From NCBI RefSeq assembly GCF_014201825.1, contig NZ_JACHFJ010000013.1:24522-88521 (forward strand): a DNA stretch of 64,000 bases, read 5' to 3'. Below are positions 21,139-29,579 of this stretch, in pieces (the stretch's first letter is position 1; every line of letters begins with the position of its first letter). The position numbers and the translations under genes are program-made. The notes under the pieces are model-generated. The model searched no databases and was not told the DNA's origin. It saw only the letters and a list, made by a program, of their open reading frames with translations. The stretch is from Acidocella aromatica (GTDB lineage: Bacteria; Pseudomonadota; Alphaproteobacteria; Acetobacterales; Acetobacteraceae).

Positions 21139-22073
21139 GCCGCCCCCGCGCCGGTCAGGGCGACGAACACATCCTCGATCCCCGGCTCCACCTGGGCGAT
21201 GTCGCCATAGGCCACGCCCCGCTCATGCAGCCTTGCGGCAAGCTCCGGGGCGCGGGCGGCGCTGTCGGCGCGCAAATTCACCCGGTCGCCCATCAGCAGC
21301 GCGCCCAGCACGCCGGGGGCGTCCTGTAACGCGGCGCGTACGGCACGCGGGTCCGGCGCGGTGACGGCGAAGAGCACGCCGGGCATGGCCTGCTTCAGCC
21401 GGGCTGGGGTGTCGCAGTCATGCACCCGTCCCTCATGCATCAAAGCAAGGCGCGAGCAGCGCTCGGCCTCGTCCATATAGGCGGTGGAGAGCAGAATGGT
21501 GACGCCGGATTCCCGCAGGCTGTAGAGAATCCCCCAGAACTCCCGGCGCGAGACCGGGTCCACCCCGGTGGTCGGCTCGTCCAGCAGCAACACGGTGGGG
21601 GTATGGATCAGCGCGCAAACCAACCCCAGCTTCTGCTTCATCCCGCCCGAGAGCTGGCCCGCCAGACGGCGGCGGAAGGGCGTCATCCCGGCGGCGTCCA
21701 GCAACTCCGCCGCGCGGGTTTTGCGGGCCTTGCGCTCCACGCCGAACAGTTCGGCATAGAAGAAGATGTTCTCATCCACGCTCAAATCTTCGTACAGGCC
21801 AAAACGCTGCGGCATGTAGCTCAGCCGCGCCTTCGCCGCCTCCGGGTCGGCCAGCACGTCCACGCCGTCCAGCACGATCTCCCCTTCATCCGGCCGCAAC
21901 ACCCCAGCCAGCATGCGCATCAGCGTGGTCTTGCCCGCGCCATCCGGCCCGACCAGCCCGAAAATCTCGCCCTGCTTCACGCTGAGGCTGATCCCATCCA
22001 CCGCCGCCAGCGCGCCGAAATGCCGCCTCACCTCGCGGGCGGCGACCGCCACCTGCCCGCCTGCCCCGCTCAT
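21135..22073 (-). CDS. ABC transporter ATP-binding protein (YbhF first-half equivalent)
   Basis: A 312-residue ATP-binding subunit: Walker A GPDGAGKTT near residue 42, signature LSGGMKQK, Walker B LLLDEPTTGVD and H-loop region LLSTAYMDEAE, where Ala replaces the usual His (ST-H-YMDEAE in its partner). This suggests one of the two composite sites is degenerate. It overlaps the membrane-fusion gene by ATGA. Confidence 0.9.
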   Translation of the reverse strand: MSGAGGQVAVAAREVRRHFGALAAVDGISLSVKQGEIFGLVGPDGAGKTTLMRMLAGVLRPDEGEIVLDGVDVLADPEAAKARLSYMPQRFGLYEDLSVDENIFFYAELFGVERKARKTRAAELLDAAGMTPFRRRLAGQLSGGMKQKLGLVCALIHTPTVLLLDEPTTGVDPVSRREFWGILYSLRESGVTILLSTAYMDEAERCSRLALMHEGRVHDCDTPARLKQAMPGVLFAVTAPDPRAVRAALQDAPGVLGALLMGDRVNLRADSAARAPELAARLHERGVAYGDIAQVEPGIEDVFVALTGAGAA

Positions 22074-23062
22074 GGCCCCGGCGGCAGCAAAGCGATGCGC
22101 GCATCCGCCGGCATGCCAGGCAGCAGCTCATGCGTCGGGTTGGCGACGTCGATACGCACCCGGTACACCAGCGTCACCCGCTCGGCGTAGGTCTGCACGG
22201 TCTTGGGTGTGAATTCCGCCCGGGGCGAGATGAAGCTGATATGGCCGTGATAGATCTTGCCCGGATAGGTGTCGGTGGCCACGTCCACCGCCTCTCCCAG
22301 ACGCACCTTGCCTATATTCTGCTCGTTCACATAGGCGCGCAGCCAGGGGTGGTCGAGATCGTCGAGCGTGAAGATGGAAACCCCTGGCCCGGCCAGCTCT
22401 CCCAACTCCGCCTCGCGTACCGAGATTGTGCCCGAGAACGGCGCGGCGAGCGTGGCATAACCCAGCGTCACTTCGTCGAGATGCAGCTTGGCCTGGACAG
22501 CGGCAAGATTGGCCTGCGCCAGCCCGATATTCGCCTGGGCCTGCAGCACCACCGATTGGTCGTGCGCCAGCGTGGCTGCGGATTGCTTGGCCGCCGTGGC
22601 GGCGAGGTCGCGCGTCTGCACTGAGACGGCCCTGGCCGTCACCAGCGCCTGGGCGCGTTGGTAATCGAGCTGCTTCTCGGCGTAATCGGCTTCGTCGCTC
22701 ACCACATTGTGCTGCGCGGCGGCAAGGCTGGCCTCATTCACCACCACCTGCGCCTGGGCCACCTGCACATTGGCGCGGTCGATCTCCACCTGCCTTTGAT
22801 AAAGCCGGTCATCCACCCGGGCCAGAACCGTGCCCTGCTTCACGTTGGCCCCTTCGTCGAAGGGCAGCTCCACGATCGGCGCCTGCACGCTGGTGAAGCT
22901 CAGTACGCTCTCATGCGCCTCGATATTGCCCGAGACGATGACATACCCCTTCCCCGCCGCGCCGAACGGCCCGGTCTGCTCCTCATTCCAGCGCCACGCC
23001 GCGTACAGCCCGGCGGCCAGAAGGCACGCGGCGGCAACCGCCAAGGCGCGGCGGCGGTTCAT
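22070..23062 (-). CDS. HlyD-family membrane fusion protein (YbhG-like)
   Basis: A periplasmic adaptor of about 330 residues. It has an N-terminal membrane anchor (ALAVAAACLLAAGLYAAW), a lipoyl-like half (VQAPIVELPFDEGANVKQG), a long alpha-helical hairpin rich in Ala/Gln (about 85-190), then LAAPFSGTISVREAELGELAGPG and a beta-barrel domain. It should link the inner-membrane ABC exporter to an outer-membrane channel not encoded here. A TTG 12 codons upstream (23098) is possible, but the ATG at 23062 fits better with the predicted start of transcription near 23093. Confidence 0.88.
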   Translation of the reverse strand: MNRRRALAVAAACLLAAGLYAAWRWNEEQTGPFGAAGKGYVIVSGNIEAHESVLSFTSVQAPIVELPFDEGANVKQGTVLARVDDRLYQRQVEIDRANVQVAQAQVVVNEASLAAAQHNVVSDEADYAEKQLDYQRAQALVTARAVSVQTRDLAATAAKQSAATLAHDQSVVLQAQANIGLAQANLAAVQAKLHLDEVTLGYATLAAPFSGTISVREAELGELAGPGVSIFTLDDLDHPWLRAYVNEQNIGKVRLGEAVDVATDTYPGKIYHGHISFISPRAEFTPKTVQTYAERVTLVYRVRIDVANPTHELLPGMPADARIALLPPGP

Positions 23063-23127
23063 GCGGGGCGCGGCTTGCAAGACGTTATCATCCAGCAATC
23101 TCGTAATCGCCCGCCATTCCCGCCGCT

Positions 23128-23141
23128 TTGACCTGCGTCAA
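23128..23141. promoter_or_regulatory. FNR/FixK-type box upstream of the ABC exporter operon
   Basis: TTGACCTGCGTCAA has arms TTGAC/GTCAA with a 4-nt spacer, the FNR/FixK pattern. As a class II site it would place transcription start at 23093 on the minus strand, 30 nt before the ATG at 23062. The hexamer at the -10 position (23105-23100, TACGAG) is weak. Confidence 0.55.
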
Positions 23142-23252
23142 CCGGCTTCTATTGATCCCGTGGGCGCGAGGGCATAGGTTGCGCCATCCCCGCCGCCCCC
23201 CCCCGCGCGGCTTTGTGTTTATTGGCGGCACCCGCCCATTTGATGGTCTAGC

Positions 23253-24497
23253 ATGAGAGTTTTGTTCGCTTTCGAGAATCCTCTGCCGAACGCCGAGGCC
23301 GATGCCGAAGTGTTCGCCACGACCGCCAAATACCTCGCCCCGCACACGGACGGTGCTTGGCTGCATGCCCCCGTGGCCGAAACCTCGACGCCCGAGGCCG
23401 TGAGCCAGATGACCGGCATTCCGCTGGTGCGCGCCTGGGCTCCGCTCACGCCCGCCGCGCTGCGGCATTTCTGCTGCGGCATCACCATTCCGCTGCGCAA
23501 AGCCTTCCGGCGGGCGGACTTCATCTATACCCGCAATCTCTGGGTCTCCTGGGTCTCCATCCTCTGCGGCCAGCGCGTGGTGTTCGACCATTACCGCCCC
23601 TGGCCGGACCAGATCCCCCCGCTGCAATACTGGCTCTACAAGCTGTTCACGCATGAGCGCTTCATCGGCAGCATCTGCCACTCGGAATACACGCGCCAGA
23701 AATACATCGAGCTGGGCGTGCCGGCCTCCAAGCTGCGCTGCGTGCATAACGGCTTCGAGCCCTCGCGCTTCGCGGCGGCGATTCCGCTCGACGAGGCCAA
23801 GCGCCAAATCGGCGTGCCGCCCGAGGCGAAGACGGTCGTCTATACCGGGCGGATCAACCACAAGAAGGGGCTGGACCTGGTGCTCGACGCCGCCCGCCAG
23901 CTGCCCGAGCTGACCTTCATCCTGGTCGGCTCCTATGGCGAGGGGCCGATCGAGCGCATGGCCGCCACGCTGCCGAATGTGCGCATCGTGCCCTGGCAGA
24001 CCGAAGACACGCTCGGGCGCTATATCTTCGCCGCCGATGTGCTGCTCATCCCGCCCTCCTTGCAGCCTCTGGCCAAGTTCGGCTCCACCGTGCTGCCGCT
24101 GAAGCTGTTCTTCTATCTCGGCTCAGGCCGCCCCATCCTGGCGGGCGACACGCCGGACGTGGCCGAGGTTCTGCGCAACGACGAGACCGCCCTGCTGGTG
24201 CCACCCGACTCCCTGCCCGCACTGGTGGAGGGCCTGAAGCGCCTGACCAGCGACGAGGCTTTGGCCGAACGCCTCTCCAACGGCGCGCGGGAACATAGCC
24301 GCAACTACACCTGGGCGGCGCGAGCCAAAAAGATCGCCGATATCATCACCCATTGGCGGCAATCCCCCCCGCACGGGCCGGGCCATTGGGGCAAGGCGCA
24401 AACGCGCAACTGGCTGGCGCAGTCGCGCCGCTGGTTCGTGCATTTCGTCCGTACCCGCTCCTTCATCCTGCCGCCCGGCAACACCTCATCCAGCTAA
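23253..24497 (+). CDS. Glycosyltransferase family 4 (GT-B fold)
   Basis: A 414-residue group-1 glycosyltransferase. The N-terminal half lacks a signal peptide. The C-terminal half has VVYTGRINHKKGLDLVLDAA near residue 195 and a donor-site stretch LPLKLFFYLGSGRPILAGDTPDVAEVL, where the usual EX7E motif is loosely kept. It lies 3 nt before a polysaccharide flippase gene, so it probably builds a lipid-linked oligosaccharide on the cytosolic face. Donor and acceptor are unknown. Confidence 0.85.
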   Translation: MRVLFAFENPLPNAEADAEVFATTAKYLAPHTDGAWLHAPVAETSTPEAVSQMTGIPLVRAWAPLTPAALRHFCCGITIPLRKAFRRADFIYTRNLWVSWVSILCGQRVVFDHYRPWPDQIPPLQYWLYKLFTHERFIGSICHSEYTRQKYIELGVPASKLRCVHNGFEPSRFAAAIPLDEAKRQIGVPPEAKTVVYTGRINHKKGLDLVLDAARQLPELTFILVGSYGEGPIERMAATLPNVRIVPWQTEDTLGRYIFAADVLLIPPSLQPLAKFGSTVLPLKLFFYLGSGRPILAGDTPDVAEVLRNDETALLVPPDSLPALVEGLKRLTSDEALAERLSNGAREHSRNYTWAARAKKIADIITHWRQSPPHGPGHWGKAQTRNWLAQSRRWFVHFVRTRSFILPPGNTSSS

Positions 24498-24500
24498 TTC

Positions 24501-25991
24501 ATGGCCGACGCGGAAAAGCCACCGCAGGATGCGATGGCGCAGCACCGGCGGCATCTGGGCCGTGGGTTCAACTGGCTGGGCGGCGCCACGATCATCGCCA
24601 AGGTCACGGATTTCTCCACCATCCTGGTGGTACTGCTGTGCCTGAGCAAGGCGCAGATGGGCATCGGCTCGCTGGTGGTGTCCATCGGCATGGTGGTGGA
24701 GGCGTTCGACGGTTTGGGCACGGGCGACGCACTGGTGCAGGCCAAGGGCGTGAACCGCCGCCAGCTTGATTCGCTGTTCTGGTTCATCCTGGCCGCCGCG
24801 GTGCTGATCGCGCTCCTCACCCTGGCCGCCGCCCCGCTGGTGCAGATGATTTACGGCGTGCCGGGCATGGCGGCGTATTTCGTGCTGGTGGCGGCCAAGC
24901 AGCCGCTGGTGGGCATGGCGGTCATCCCGCTGGCCCGGCTGAACCGGGCTTTGCGCTATGAGCGGATCGCCGCCATCAATGTCGGGGCCACGTTTGGCGC
25001 GGCGCTGGCGCGGGCGGGCATCGCCTTCGCGGGCGGCGGGGCCTGGGCCCTGGCGGGGGGCTATGCCGCGAGCGGCGTGTTCATCCTGGCGGGCGCGCTG
25101 CTGGCGAGCCCGTTCAGACCAAAACCGCGCTTCAACTTCGCCGAAATCGCACCGCTGCTGCAATTCGGCTGGCGCTCATCCTCGGCCAATATTTTCGAAC
25201 AGATCTTCAAGAATATCGACTTCCTGCTCGTCGGCTGGTTTTACGGCGCAGCGCCGCTGGCGGTGTACCGCGTGGCGTTCGACGTGGCGATGGAACCGGC
25301 CATGGCCATCGGCACCATCATCAACCGCACCGCCCTGCCCGTCTTTGCCCGCGCCGCCGCCGTGCCCGAGCACCTCACTGGCGCGCTGTTATGGTCCTTG
25401 CAACGGCTCACCGTACTCAACGCGCCGCTGATGGCCGGGATCATGCTACTGGCAACACCACTTGCCTCTTTGCTGCACGACAGCCAGGGCCATAGCTACG
25501 CCGCCGCCGCGCTGCCAATGCAAATCCTGGCCCTGGCGGCGATCCTACGCATTACCTCGCAACTGCTCACCCCGGTGCTGCTGGCCAGCGGCCAGCCGGG
25601 ACAAGCGGCACGGCTCTCCGCCGCCACGCTGGGGCTGCTGGGTACGGGTATACTCGCGGCCGGATGGTGCTTCCCGGCGCAGACCGGCATCGTCGCCGTC
25701 TCCACCGTGTGGCTGGCGGTGTATCCACTGCTGCTCGGCTGGGGGATGGTCTATCTGTACCGGCATTGGCGTATCCGCCCCGGCGCACTGGTCCGGCCCT
25801 TTCTCGCCCCAGGCCTCGGCATCGCCATCATGGTCATCGGCACGGAAACAATTCGCCATCTCACCGCCGGGTTCGGGCAACAGGTGCAGGCCGGAATCGC
25901 ACTGGCCGCCACACTGCTCACCTATGGCGGACTCTCCCTGCATGCGCGCATGACGCAGCATGCAACGGTAACGGTCGGGTCTAAGCGCTAG
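24501..25991 (+). CDS. Polysaccharide/oligosaccharide flippase (MOP superfamily, Wzx-like)
   Basis: A 496-residue integral membrane protein with about 12-14 hydrophobic segments and the N-terminal GFNWLGGATIIAKVTDFSTILVV typical of Wzx/RfbX-type flippases. It should move an undecaprenyl-linked glycan across the inner membrane. It follows the glycosyltransferase by 3 nt. Its TAG stop overlaps the convergent PIG-L gene stop through CTAG. Confidence 0.87.
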   Translation: MADAEKPPQDAMAQHRRHLGRGFNWLGGATIIAKVTDFSTILVVLLCLSKAQMGIGSLVVSIGMVVEAFDGLGTGDALVQAKGVNRRQLDSLFWFILAAAVLIALLTLAAAPLVQMIYGVPGMAAYFVLVAAKQPLVGMAVIPLARLNRALRYERIAAINVGATFGAALARAGIAFAGGGAWALAGGYAASGVFILAGALLASPFRPKPRFNFAEIAPLLQFGWRSSSANIFEQIFKNIDFLLVGWFYGAAPLAVYRVAFDVAMEPAMAIGTIINRTALPVFARAAAVPEHLTGALLWSLQRLTVLNAPLMAGIMLLATPLASLLHDSQGHSYAAAALPMQILALAAILRITSQLLTPVLLASGQPGQAARLSAATLGLLGTGILAAGWCFPAQTGIVAVSTVWLAVYPLLLGWGMVYLYRHWRIRPGALVRPFLAPGLGIAIMVIGTETIRHLTAGFGQQVQAGIALAATLLTYGGLSLHARMTQHATVTVGSKR

Positions 25992-26734
25992 TCCAGCACC
26001 CGCGCAGCTTTGCCCCAGCGCCATAGGCGCAAGCGGGAAATGTCGAGCAGCGTCTCGCCATGCAACGGGTGTAGCGCTCCCGCAGGGGGCTGGGCGTAGA
26101 GCGTCTCACGCCGGGGCCAGCGGTAAGAGAGTATCCAGGTCCAGGCGCCATGGCGCAGGTAGGTCCAGGCCCAGCGCCGGGCCAGGAGCACGTTGGGCCG
26201 ACGGAGTTCGCGGCTCGTCCAGCAGGGCTGGGCAGCCAGTTGCCGGGCCAAAGGCAAGCTCAGTGGTGCCACATAGTTGGAGAACCAGACCGTAAAGCCC
26301 AGTTCCGCTTGCAACGCGCAGACCGCTCGGTACACCTGCACATGTTCAGGATGCCCGTATTCGCCCCAAGGATTATGGGTGAATACATTGCCATACCCCG
26401 CCAGCACGGGACGCAACGCCGACACCAGCTTGGCAAAATTCGCCTCGTAGCGCGCCCTGCCCTCAGGTTCGGCGATCTCGACGCCATAGGGCGTGGGCTC
26501 AGCGCGCTCCCAATCCACCAGCTTGCGCACCCCGCTCTCGGGTATTTGCAGGTCGGTGAGGTTGGGCAAAGCCAGCGCCGCCACGGCGCGGCGGCGGGCG
26601 GCGGAGCGCTTGGGATTGCCGTACAGGTCGCCGAAGCAAAACACGATCTTGTCGGCGGCGGGCAAGGCGGAACTCAGCCAGAGGATCTCGTCATCCGGGT
26701 GCGCCACCACCACGGCACTCTTGCCCGTCGTCAT
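25988..26734 (-). CDS. PIG-L/LmbE-family N-deacetylase
   Basis: A 248-residue protein with the metal-binding AHPDDE motif at residues 11-16 and the second zinc ligand region THNPWGEYGHPEHVQVY near 115-130. Family members remove N-acetyl groups from GlcNAc attached to inositol (PIG-L, MshB) or from other N-acetyl sugars. The start overlaps the preceding GT4 gene by ATGA. The pair lies directly after spt, suggesting that the GT4 adds a GlcNAc-type sugar and this enzyme deacetylates it. Substrate is inferred only. Confidence 0.87.
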   Translation of the reverse strand: MTTGKSAVVVAHPDDEILWLSSALPAADKIVFCFGDLYGNPKRSAARRRAVAALALPNLTDLQIPESGVRKLVDWERAEPTPYGVEIAEPEGRARYEANFAKLVSALRPVLAGYGNVFTHNPWGEYGHPEHVQVYRAVCALQAELGFTVWFSNYVAPLSLPLARQLAAQPCWTSRELRRPNVLLARRWAWTYLRHGAWTWILSYRWPRRETLYAQPPAGALHPLHGETLLDISRLRLWRWGKAARVLD

Positions 26735-27864
26735 TCCTGTTCCAGCAGCGAGTCGTAGAGGTCTTCCAGCACCGCCGTCTGCCGCGTGATGTCGAATTTC
26801 TGCGCCGCACGTTCGCGGGCCGCAGCCCCCATGTTCCGGCGCAGCGTTTCATCGCCCAGCAGAGCGCCGATTTTTGACCCCAAAGCTTCCGGGGCACGCT
26901 CGGGCACCAGAAACCCGGTCTGCCCATCCGCCACCACCTCGGGGATGCCACCCAACGCCGAACCGATCACCGGCACGCCGGTCGCCGCCGCTTCCAGCGT
27001 GACCATGCCCAGCCCTTCGACCCGCCCGGACGAGGTGCGCACGCTGGACAGCACCAGCATGGCGGCCCGGCGCATGCGGGCGAGCACCTGCGCGTGCGGC
27101 ATCGCGCCCAGGAACGCCACGCGCCCCGCCAAGCCGCAAACTTGGGCCAGCTTCTCCAGCTTGGCGCGCAACGGCCCATCGCCGATGATGACCAACCGAG
27201 CGTTAGGATGTTGGGGGGCTGCCAGAGCGAAAGCGCGGATCAGGTATTCCGTGCCCTTCACCTCCACCAGCCGGGCGACATGCAGGATTTCCAGCGCTTC
27301 TTCCTCGGGCGCGCGCGGGATGATCGCGCCGCAATCCACCCCGATATAATGCACGCGCGTCCGCTCTGCGGGAAAACCCATGCCGAGCAGCCGCTCGCGG
27401 ATGAAATCCGACGCGCAGAGGAACATCTGGCCATACCGCGCCAGACGTTGCCGCCCCAGCGCGTAATGCGCATAGGCCGGCGAGGCGAGCAGGGCTGCGG
27501 TGGAGAGCGTGGCGTCGAAGCCATGGAAGGTGGTGACAAGCGGCACGCCCAGCCGCTTCGCGACCGGCAGGGCATAGACCCCCTCCACCCCGAAATGCGC
27601 ATGGATCAGCGCCGGACTCCGACCTTTCAGCAGGCGCAGGTAGGGGGCCGGGTCCAGCGTGAGCATTTGCCGGGCGATGAAAGGGATCGGCCAACCTTTC
27701 ACCAGATCGGACAGCGCCAGCGATTCCGCCCCCGGCGGTGGGGCGCCGTAGCGCAACCGCCCCACGTAAAGCGGGTGGTAACGGCGCAGATGCTCCGCCT
27801 GCTCGGTGATGAAAGGTTCCGACACCTTGAACAGATTGTGCCGGAAGATGGCGACCTGGCGCAT
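26731..27864 (-). CDS. Glycosyltransferase family 4, co-operonic with spt
   Basis: A 377-residue GT-B enzyme. N-terminal FRHNLFKVSEPFITEQAEHL resembles colanic-acid/amylovoran-type transferases. HAHFGVEGVYA and TFHGFDATL lie in the acceptor half. The C-terminal half has VARLVEVKGTEYLIRAFALA and EGLGMVTLEAAATGVPVIGS, an intact EX7E donor motif. I choose the ATG at 27864 because GAGGGG lies 3-8 nt upstream; an ATG at 27897 is possible. It follows spt by 37 nt. Confidence 0.87.
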   Translation of the reverse strand: MRQVAIFRHNLFKVSEPFITEQAEHLRRYHPLYVGRLRYGAPPPGAESLALSDLVKGWPIPFIARQMLTLDPAPYLRLLKGRSPALIHAHFGVEGVYALPVAKRLGVPLVTTFHGFDATLSTAALLASPAYAHYALGRQRLARYGQMFLCASDFIRERLLGMGFPAERTRVHYIGVDCGAIIPRAPEEEALEILHVARLVEVKGTEYLIRAFALAAPQHPNARLVIIGDGPLRAKLEKLAQVCGLAGRVAFLGAMPHAQVLARMRRAAMLVLSSVRTSSGRVEGLGMVTLEAAATGVPVIGSALGGIPEVVADGQTGFLVPERAPEALGSKIGALLGDETLRRNMGAAARERAAQKFDITRQTAVLEDLYDSLLEQE

Positions 27865-27901
27865 CTGCCCCTCGGGCGCGGGCGGGGTTCCGCCCATGCC
27901 G

Positions 27902-29146
27902 TTACTTCGCTATGGCGAGGACGGGTTCGTCCTGGCTCTTGGCGCCGGCAGCCGGGATCAGCCCCATCTCGCGCCCGGCCTCGGCGAACATCTCGATGGC
28001 ATGGTCGATCTGCGCCGGGGTGTGCGCGGCGCTGACGCTGGAGCGCAGCAGGGCCAGCCCCTTCGGCGTGGCTGGCGGCAGGCTGACATTGGTGTAGAGC
28101 CCGCCATGCAGAAGCCGCGCCCAGAAGGCGAACGCGGCTTCCGGCGAGGGCATAACGGTGGAGACCACCGGGCTCGGCTCCGGCCCAACGGTGAAGCCCA
28201 AAGCGGCCAGGCCGTTATACAAACGGTTGGCGTTCTCGGTGAGCTGGCGGCGCAACACTGGGCGGGTCTGCAACTGGTGCAGGGCTTCCAGCGTGGCGGC
28301 GATGACGCCCGGCGGCAGTGAGGCCGTGAACATATAAGGCCGGGTGACGACGCGAAGGATGTCGAAGCCCTCGGCATCGCTGACGCAGAAGCCGCCGACG
28401 CCGCCCAGGCTCTTGGAGAAGGTGCCGACGACGAAATCCACGTCCGCCTCGACGCCCGCGGCCTCAGCCAGACCGCGCCCGTTCTCGCCCAGAACGCCCA
28501 TCGAATGCGCCTCATCCACCACCAGATAGGTGTCCGGGTAGCTGCGCTTCACCGCCGCGAATTCCTTCAGCGGCGCGGTGTCGCCCAGCATGGAGTAGAT
28601 GCCCTCGACGACGATGACCTTGTCGCCCGGCACGTCCTTCAGGCGGCGCAGGCGGTTGTCCAGATCCTCGGGGCTATTGTGGCGAAAGCGCGTGACCTGC
28701 GCGTAGCCGAGCCGTGCGCCATCATAGATGCTGGCATGCGAATCAGCGTCCAGGATCAGGTGGTCGTCCTTGCCCGCCAGGGCGGAGAGCATGCCGAGAT
28801 TGGCCTGATACCCGGTGGAGAACACCATGCCATGCTTGCGGTTGAAGTACGCCGCCAGCGCCTGCTCCAGCTCCTTGTGCCCGGCATAGCTGCCATTGGC
28901 GATACGCGAGCCAGTGGTGCCAGTGCCGTACAGCTCCGTGGCCTTCACCGCCTTGGCGATGACGGCCGGATCGTAGGTCAGGCCCAGATAGTTGTTCGTG
29001 CCAAGCAAAAGGACCTTCTGGCCCTTGAGCACCGCCTCGGTGGGCGAAAGCACAGAGTCGAACGACACGTTGAAGGGATTAGCGCCAGCTTCCTCAAGCT
29101 GACGGTACTGCGCCGCCAGGGACGCGAACTTGGTAAACAGCGACAT
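27902..29146 (-). CDS. spt: Serine palmitoyltransferase (ACP-dependent, bacterial type)
   Basis: This PLP enzyme of the alpha-oxoamine synthase family condenses serine with a long-chain acyl thioester to give 3-ketosphinganine, the first step of sphingolipid synthesis. In 414 residues it shows DADSHASIYDG with the PLP-stacking His137, DEAHSMGVLG near 211 and the PLP-lysine motif TFSKSLGG (Lys245); this SPT form differs from the usual GTLGKA-type of AONS/KBL. An acyl carrier protein gene lies 4 nt upstream, as in Caulobacter spt-acpR. Together with the other ceramide genes here this makes SPT much more likely than BioF. Confidence 0.9.
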   Translation of the reverse strand: MSLFTKFASLAAQYRQLEEAGANPFNVSFDSVLSPTEAVLKGQKVLLLGTNNYLGLTYDPAVIAKAVKATELYGTGTTGSRIANGSYAGHKELEQALAAYFNRKHGMVFSTGYQANLGMLSALAGKDDHLILDADSHASIYDGARLGYAQVTRFRHNSPEDLDNRLRRLKDVPGDKVIVVEGIYSMLGDTAPLKEFAAVKRSYPDTYLVVDEAHSMGVLGENGRGLAEAAGVEADVDFVVGTFSKSLGGVGGFCVSDAEGFDILRVVTRPYMFTASLPPGVIAATLEALHQLQTRPVLRRQLTENANRLYNGLAALGFTVGPEPSPVVSTVMPSPEAAFAFWARLLHGGLYTNVSLPPATPKGLALLRSSVSAAHTPAQIDHAIEMFAEAGREMGLIPAAGAKSQDEPVLAIAK

Positions 29147-29150
29147 ACGC

Positions 29151-29402
29151 TTAAGAGCCAGCCTTCAAATTTTGCATGGCAGCGATCAAGTCGCCGACCG
29201 TTTCAATCTCAGCAATCTTGTCGAGCGGCACGGAGATATCCAGCCGGTCCTCGATCTCCATCACGAAATCCATCACCGCGACGGAATCGAGCCCTAGATC
29301 CTCGACGATATGCGTTTTTTCGGTAATCTCGACCGGTTTGGGCAAAGATGAGCGCAACGTCTCGAAAATGATCTCACGGATATCCCCGACCAAATCACCC
29401 AT
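29151..29402 (-). CDS. acpR: Acyl carrier protein dedicated to sphingolipid synthesis (AcpR-like)
   Basis: An 83-residue acidic ACP with the phosphopantetheine attachment motif DLGLDSVAVMDFV, Ser40. It sits 4 nt before spt in the same operon. In Caulobacter a separate ACP delivers the acyl chain to SPT after loading by an acyl-ACP synthetase; the matching synthetase gene lies at 36155-37894. The sequence differs enough from housekeeping AcpP (for example FVMEIEDRLDISVPL) to support a specialised role. Confidence 0.88.
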   Translation of the reverse strand: MGDLVGDIREIIFETLRSSLPKPVEITEKTHIVEDLGLDSVAVMDFVMEIEDRLDISVPLDKIAEIETVGDLIAAMQNLKAGS

Positions 29403-29579
29403 GTCCTTGCTGCCAAACTGTTGAGTGAACCCGCCCGCGCGAACGCCAAACGCCGTGCAACGACAAATTCATATCAACGCCTATACATGCCACGGCAAAT
29501 TATTTAAAGAGCAAGCAGGTCGCGATGGCTGTCTTTTACGGGCAGGCCTGCGGGGTTCCCTTGTGCCGCGCGCTGCCCC

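Noticed and set aside
27902..29146. 8-amino-7-oxononanoate synthase (BioF) as the identity of the alpha-oxoamine synthase
   Set aside because: No other biotin gene is nearby, the PLP-lysine motif is TFSKSLGG, and a dedicated ACP and four other ceramide genes are in the locus, all pointing to serine palmitoyltransferase.
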